Origin: JBBRYB01 sp038238115 | GTDB lineage: Bacteria; Actinomycetota; Actinomycetes; Propionibacteriales; Nocardioidaceae | Direction: 5' to 3' | Length of the DNA stretch: 64,000 nt | Assembly (NCBI GenBank): GCA_038238115.1 | Contig: JBBRYB010000001.1 | Coordinates: 286,357-350,356 of the forward strand | Shown: positions 61,106 to 64,000 of the stretch, piece after piece | Layout of the letters: each line of letters begins with the position of its first letter | Position numbering within the stretch: the stretch's first letter is position 1 | Notes under the pieces: model-generated | What the model was told of the DNA's origin: nothing | What the model saw: the letters and a program-made list of their open reading frames with translations, nothing else | Database searches by the model: none | Position numbers and translations under genes: made by a program

Positions 61106-62242
61106 TCACCCCTCCAAGGCCTGATCCATGGCATCGGCCGCCACCCGCAGACGCTCGGGAAGCACATGGCCATACAGGTCCATCGTGAGCCGGATCGTCG
61201 AGTGCCCGAGGATCTCCATCACCGTCCTCGGCTCGATCCCACTCCCCAACAGGAACGTCGCACAGCCATGCCGCAGGTCATGCAGCCGCAACCACGGCAC
61301 ACCCAGCTCCTCGCGGAGCTCCTCGAACCGACGATTGATATTCCTGGGCTCCAACGGCGTGCCCAGGAACGTGGTGAACACCAGGCCAAAGTCCTGCCAG
61401 TCCCGGCCCATCCGGATCCGGTCCTTCGCCTGGCGAACTCGCTGGGCCTCTAACGTTCTGACGGCAATCGCCGGCAACGGAAGCGGCCGATACGACAGAT
61501 CCGTCTTCGGCTGAGACAGACGCAGCTGACCACCCGACCGCACCAGAGTCTGGCGAACGGTCAACGTCCGGTCCTCGATCGAGACGTCCTCCCACCGCAG
61601 TCCGAGAATCTCGCTTCTCCGCATGCCCATCGCCAGGGCGAGCACCAGAACTCCCTCGATCCGGTCACCCCGAGACGCGGCCAGCAGCTGCTTGCCATCA
61701 GCCATCGTCAGACTCCGACGATGCGACCGAGGGATACTCGGCACCCTCACCGACTTCGCCACATTCCGCGGCACCAAACTCAACCGCTCAGCATCCGACA
61801 GCGATGACCGCAATACAGCATGGATCTTCACCACACTCGCCGGCGACATCGTCCCTGCAAGACTGCCGACGAACAGCTGCACATCCCTCGGGTTGAGCTT
61901 GTCCAGCCGGATCCGTCCCAAACCAGGCTTCAGATGTTTGTTGATGGCGACCCGATACCGGTCGATCGTCGTCCCCCGCGTCCCATCAAGGGCCTTGACA
62001 TCCCGCATCCACTCATCCAGCCACTCGCTCAGGGACCGACGCTTCGCCAACAAGTCAACGCCGTACTCCTGCGACCGCTGCAACGCCTTCAGACCAGCAG
62101 CGACCTCACCCCGAGTCTTCCCATAGACAGTGCGACGACGCCGCTTACCGCCCGACCAGCCGAGATCCAACACACCGACCCACCGGCCATCACTGGTCCG
62201 GTGATAGACCGAACCCTCCCCGTGACCCCGCCGACCGTTCAT
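61106..62242 (-). CDS. int: Site-specific tyrosine recombinase (integrase)
   Basis: The 378-residue recombinase has an AP2-like arm-binding segment (HGEGSVYHRTSDGRWVGVLD), a SAM-like core-binding domain (LSEWLDEWM ... TIDRYRVAINKHLKP) and the catalytic domain. Catalytic residues are visible: R208 (MRRSEILGLRW), K246 (SQPKTD), H321 and R324 (HDLRH), H347 (LGHS) and Y357 (DLYGH). It sits 97 bp from tRNA-Ala and is coupled to xis by a 4-base overlap. It would integrate the element into the tRNA 3' end. Confidence 0.95.
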   Translation of the reverse strand: MNGRRGHGEGSVYHRTSDGRWVGVLDLGWSGGKRRRRTVYGKTRGEVAAGLKALQRSQEYGVDLLAKRRSLSEWLDEWMRDVKALDGTRGTTIDRYRVAINKHLKPGLGRIRLDKLNPRDVQLFVGSLAGTMSPASVVKIHAVLRSSLSDAERLSLVPRNVAKSVRVPSIPRSHRRSLTMADGKQLLAASRGDRIEGVLVLALAMGMRRSEILGLRWEDVSIEDRTLTVRQTLVRSGGQLRLSQPKTDLSYRPLPLPAIAVRTLEAQRVRQAKDRIRMGRDWQDFGLVFTTFLGTPLEPRNINRRFEELREELGVPWLRLHDLRHGCATFLLGSGIEPRTVMEILGHSTIRLTMDLYGHVLPERLRVAADAMDQALEG

Positions 62243-62424
62243 GCCACGGAAAACGGATGCGACTCGTCCTCGACGAAATCATTGATTGCCGAAACAGGGA
62301 TTCGGTGACGGGCGCCGATCCGAATCGACCGCAGCCGCTCCGAATAGATCAACTCGTAAATCCGGTTCTTGCTCACGTTCAACACCTCGGCGGCCTCAGC
62401 GACCGTCAATAGCAACTTCTCCAC
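62239..62424 (-). CDS. xis: Excisionase-like HTH protein
   Basis: This 61-residue protein is MEKLLLTVAEAAEVLNVSKN followed by RIYELIYSERLRSIRIGARHRIPVSAINDFV, a MerR/excisionase-type winged helix used by AICE Xis proteins. GTG 62424 is preferred over an upstream TTG because GAGGAG is 7 bases before it. It overlaps int and directly follows rep. Confidence 0.9.
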   Translation of the reverse strand: MEKLLLTVAEAAEVLNVSKNRIYELIYSERLRSIRIGARHRIPVSAINDFVEDESHPFSVA

Positions 62425-62435
62425 GATCCTTCTCC

Positions 62436-63845
62436 TCAACTTGTGGTGGGGGCCGCGGCCTCCCGCCTTTGGATGGTTTGGTCGCCTGCCTGTCGGTCAA
62501 GGGCACCTGTCGGTGTCACTGCGTGATTCGCTGCGCCCACCCTGGACAGCCAGCCAGGCGACCTAAGGTGCGGCTGGTTGTCGGGAGGCCGCGGGGGGTC
62601 GTGGTTGCCGAATTGGTTTCCACAGGCTCCGTCACGCCACGTTCGGGCGGCCCGGGCTGCCGCTTGGTGTTTCGCGGTCTGGTATTCCTGACGCCACCGG
62701 TGTGCCTCGAGGACCGAGGTCATCACGACCTGGACGTAGTCTCGGTCGACGACGGGGATGTCGTCCCACACGAACCTTGGGAGCCCGTCGGCGGCGAGGG
62801 TGGCGGCGGCCATCCGGTCAGCGTCCGGCGGCTCAATCCCAGCTTCCCGGAGGACTTCCCGGACCACAGCTGCCCGATCCGCACGGTGCTCTGACAGGGT
62901 TTTGCCGGACCATGCCCGGGACACTTGGACACGTCGACCACCGAGGCCGAGGTTCTCCCGGTCATGCGCCTTCGACGAGCACCTGCCCGGGATGAGACCA
63001 GGTCCTGCATCCTTGGGTTGGACCCCGTACCGCAGCCAGTTCGCACAGGCCTCCGAGCACGGAAGCCACAGCACTTGGTCGTGTAGCCGGTTGATGTGCG
63101 CCTCATACAGCTCATCGACGTAGTCGGGGTCGGAGTAGGCCTCGGTGACTGATTTGGTGAGGTACTTGACCAGGTACCGGATGGACCGGTCTGCGTCTCG
63201 GCTGGGGGCGATGATGCCGGCGATGTCGACTTGGCTGCCAAGCCGCATCACCACCGCCGGTTCTGCCGTGGGGTCGGAGTCGAGGTCGTCGAGTGCCTGC
63301 TCCCACGTCGGCAGCGGGAACCCGGACTCCGGACACCGATACGTGTGGTCGTCGTGGTCCCAGAAAGGCAACCGGTCCGGGTCCGGGTAGACCGGGTGGT
63401 CGAACGGTGGCCACCACAGCTGCAGATAGGTGGCCTTAGTGACAGTGCGGATGGTCTGGCGGGGGATGGCGCCGCGCATCGCGAGGTGGATGTGCGGTGC
63501 GAGGCGTCGTTGGGCTTCGATGGCGCCGAAGTACTGCACCTTGTAGCCGGCGCATCGGCGCAAGTTCTGCACCCACCGGTCCAGTAGCCGGGGAAAGTGC
63601 AGCGCTTCCACCGCGGCCCGCCGATAGTCGTAGGTCGCGGGGTTGACCGGTGAACCGGCACCGGGCACGTGGTGACCTTTGCGGCCGGGAATGACTTTGC
63701 CGTAGGAGCCGAGGGTCAACGTGACGAACATCGACGGACGGTACGTCGTCCCGTCCGGTGCGGTGAACGTCCGACCCACGGTCCGGTGCTCCTGCGGGAC
63801 CTTTGGCAGCTCCACCGCATCACCGCGTCGCCGAGTCGACCTCAC
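62436..63845 (-). CDS. Rolling-circle-type replication initiator of the element (N-terminally short)
   Basis: The 469-residue Rep has motif I FVTLTL (40-45), the metal-binding HIH (118-120) of motif II and the catalytic-type YLVKYLTKS (224-232) of motif III. Other family blocks are RLAPHIHLAMRGAIPR, CANWLRYGVQPKDAGPGLIPG and LGLGGRRVQVSRAWSGKTL. From memory, relatives carry an additional N-terminal Cys-rich zinc region before the VRSTRRR segment. Here the frame starts at VRSTRRR and closes with a TGA about 80 bases upstream, so that region appears to be missing. The C-terminus is a non-conserved tail. Confidence 0.88.
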   Translation of the reverse strand: MRSTRRRGDAVELPKVPQEHRTVGRTFTAPDGTTYRPSMFVTLTLGSYGKVIPGRKGHHVPGAGSPVNPATYDYRRAAVEALHFPRLLDRWVQNLRRCAGYKVQYFGAIEAQRRLAPHIHLAMRGAIPRQTIRTVTKATYLQLWWPPFDHPVYPDPDRLPFWDHDDHTYRCPESGFPLPTWEQALDDLDSDPTAEPAVVMRLGSQVDIAGIIAPSRDADRSIRYLVKYLTKSVTEAYSDPDYVDELYEAHINRLHDQVLWLPCSEACANWLRYGVQPKDAGPGLIPGRCSSKAHDRENLGLGGRRVQVSRAWSGKTLSEHRADRAAVVREVLREAGIEPPDADRMAAATLAADGLPRFVWDDIPVVDRDYVQVVMTSVLEAHRWRQEYQTAKHQAAARAARTWRDGACGNQFGNHDPPRPPDNQPHLRSPGWLSRVGAANHAVTPTGALDRQAGDQTIQRREAAAPTTS

Positions 63846-63911
63846 CCGCCTGTCAGAGCGGTCAAGTCCGCTGGGGTGGTGTACGACGGGTGATCCCTCG
63901 CCGTTGGTTGT

Positions 63912-64000
63912 TCAGGCGGTGATGGCCTGGATGGTCAGCTGGTTGGTCACCTCCTCGGTGGTGGGGTCGACGGCTTGGGATCGGGCAAGAACGTCGAGTC
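63912..64000 (-). CDS. C-terminus of an unidentified element gene (cut by window edge)
   Basis: The minus-strand frame reads LDVLARSQAVDPTTEEVTNQ, then LTIQAITA, and stops at 63912. Only 28 residues are visible. It lies upstream of rep in the same direction, where AICEs commonly carry small regulatory or transfer genes. No family is recognisable. Confidence 0.35.
   Translation of the reverse strand, partial: LDVLARSQAVDPTTEEVTNQLTIQAITA

Larger units (their letters stand above)
61009..64000. mobile_element. Actinomycete integrative element (AICE-like), left part
   Basis: int, xis and rep lie in order on the minus strand directly after tRNA-Ala, the standard pSAM2-like module: site-specific integration, excision and replication. 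The element extends past the window, where transfer (FtsK/TraB-like) genes and attR would be expected. The left edge is in or next to the tRNA 3' end. Confidence 0.8.

Overview
The window is a high-GC actinomycete chromosome segment spanning the replication origin. The gene order is trxB-trxA ... parB-parA-rsmG-jag-yidC-yidD-rnpA-rpmH / dnaA-dnaN-gnd-recF-DUF721-gyrB-gyrA-DUF3566-tRNA-Ile-tRNA-Ala. Together with a 43-residue DLW-39 protein, an Ino1-PadR pair, DUF5318 and a mycothiol-type DsbA protein, this fits Actinomycetia, most likely order Propionibacteriales (Nocardioidaceae-like). Genus cannot be fixed from sequence alone. Many starts are GTG, and neighbouring genes are often coupled by 4-base GTGA/ATGA overlaps.

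Layout. 1-3.1 kb: the end of a pentapeptide-repeat gene, a decayed VOC fragment, a DUF4126 membrane protein, a DUF1992 protein and a VOC protein. 3.1-8.3 kb: dnaB, a MATE exporter, and the rpsF-ssb-rpsR-rplI operon with a hairpin-rich leader. 8.3-14.9 kb: a MacB/FtsX-type ABC exporter, endonuclease IV, a FemX-like transferase and an alanine-racemase-like protein. 14.9-22 kb: a GT87-type glycosyltransferase, a class A PBP with a repeat tail, DUF5318, a DsbA-like protein, PadR and Ino1. The order resembles the mycobacterial ino1-ponA1-rpsF-dnaB region, but with extra genes inserted.

22-27.4 kb is accessory: a MarR/MFS/VOC divergon, a lone VOC gene, a DUF1326-DUF2182 membrane pair rich in cysteines, and an AraC-VOC pair whose VOC gene carries two compensating frameshifts. 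27.5-37.5 kb: cca divergent from a cell-envelope/stress cluster (DUF6049, MurJ, pseudokinase, SigM-type sigma, anti-sigma, trxB, trxA). trxB has a textbook sigma-R/SigH-type promoter. 37.5-42.4 kb: a GNAT protein, a PLP aminotransferase, an ATP-grasp D-Ala ligase-like protein, and an MFS/ArsR pair with a 20-bp palindromic operator.

42.6-60 kb is the origin core. It has two parS sites inside parA and rsmG, DnaA boxes on both sides of dnaA, the replication operon, and a structured leader in front of gyrB. 60-64 kb is a double integration hotspot. Downstream of tRNA-Ile lies a decayed element, consisting of an integrase fragment and a degenerate copy of the tRNA 3' half. In tRNA-Ala sits an actinomycete integrative element with int, xis and a rolling-circle-type rep, continuing past the window end. 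The least explained items are the gyrB leader RNA, the rpsF leader, the DUF1326/DUF2182 pair and the apparently shortened Rep.
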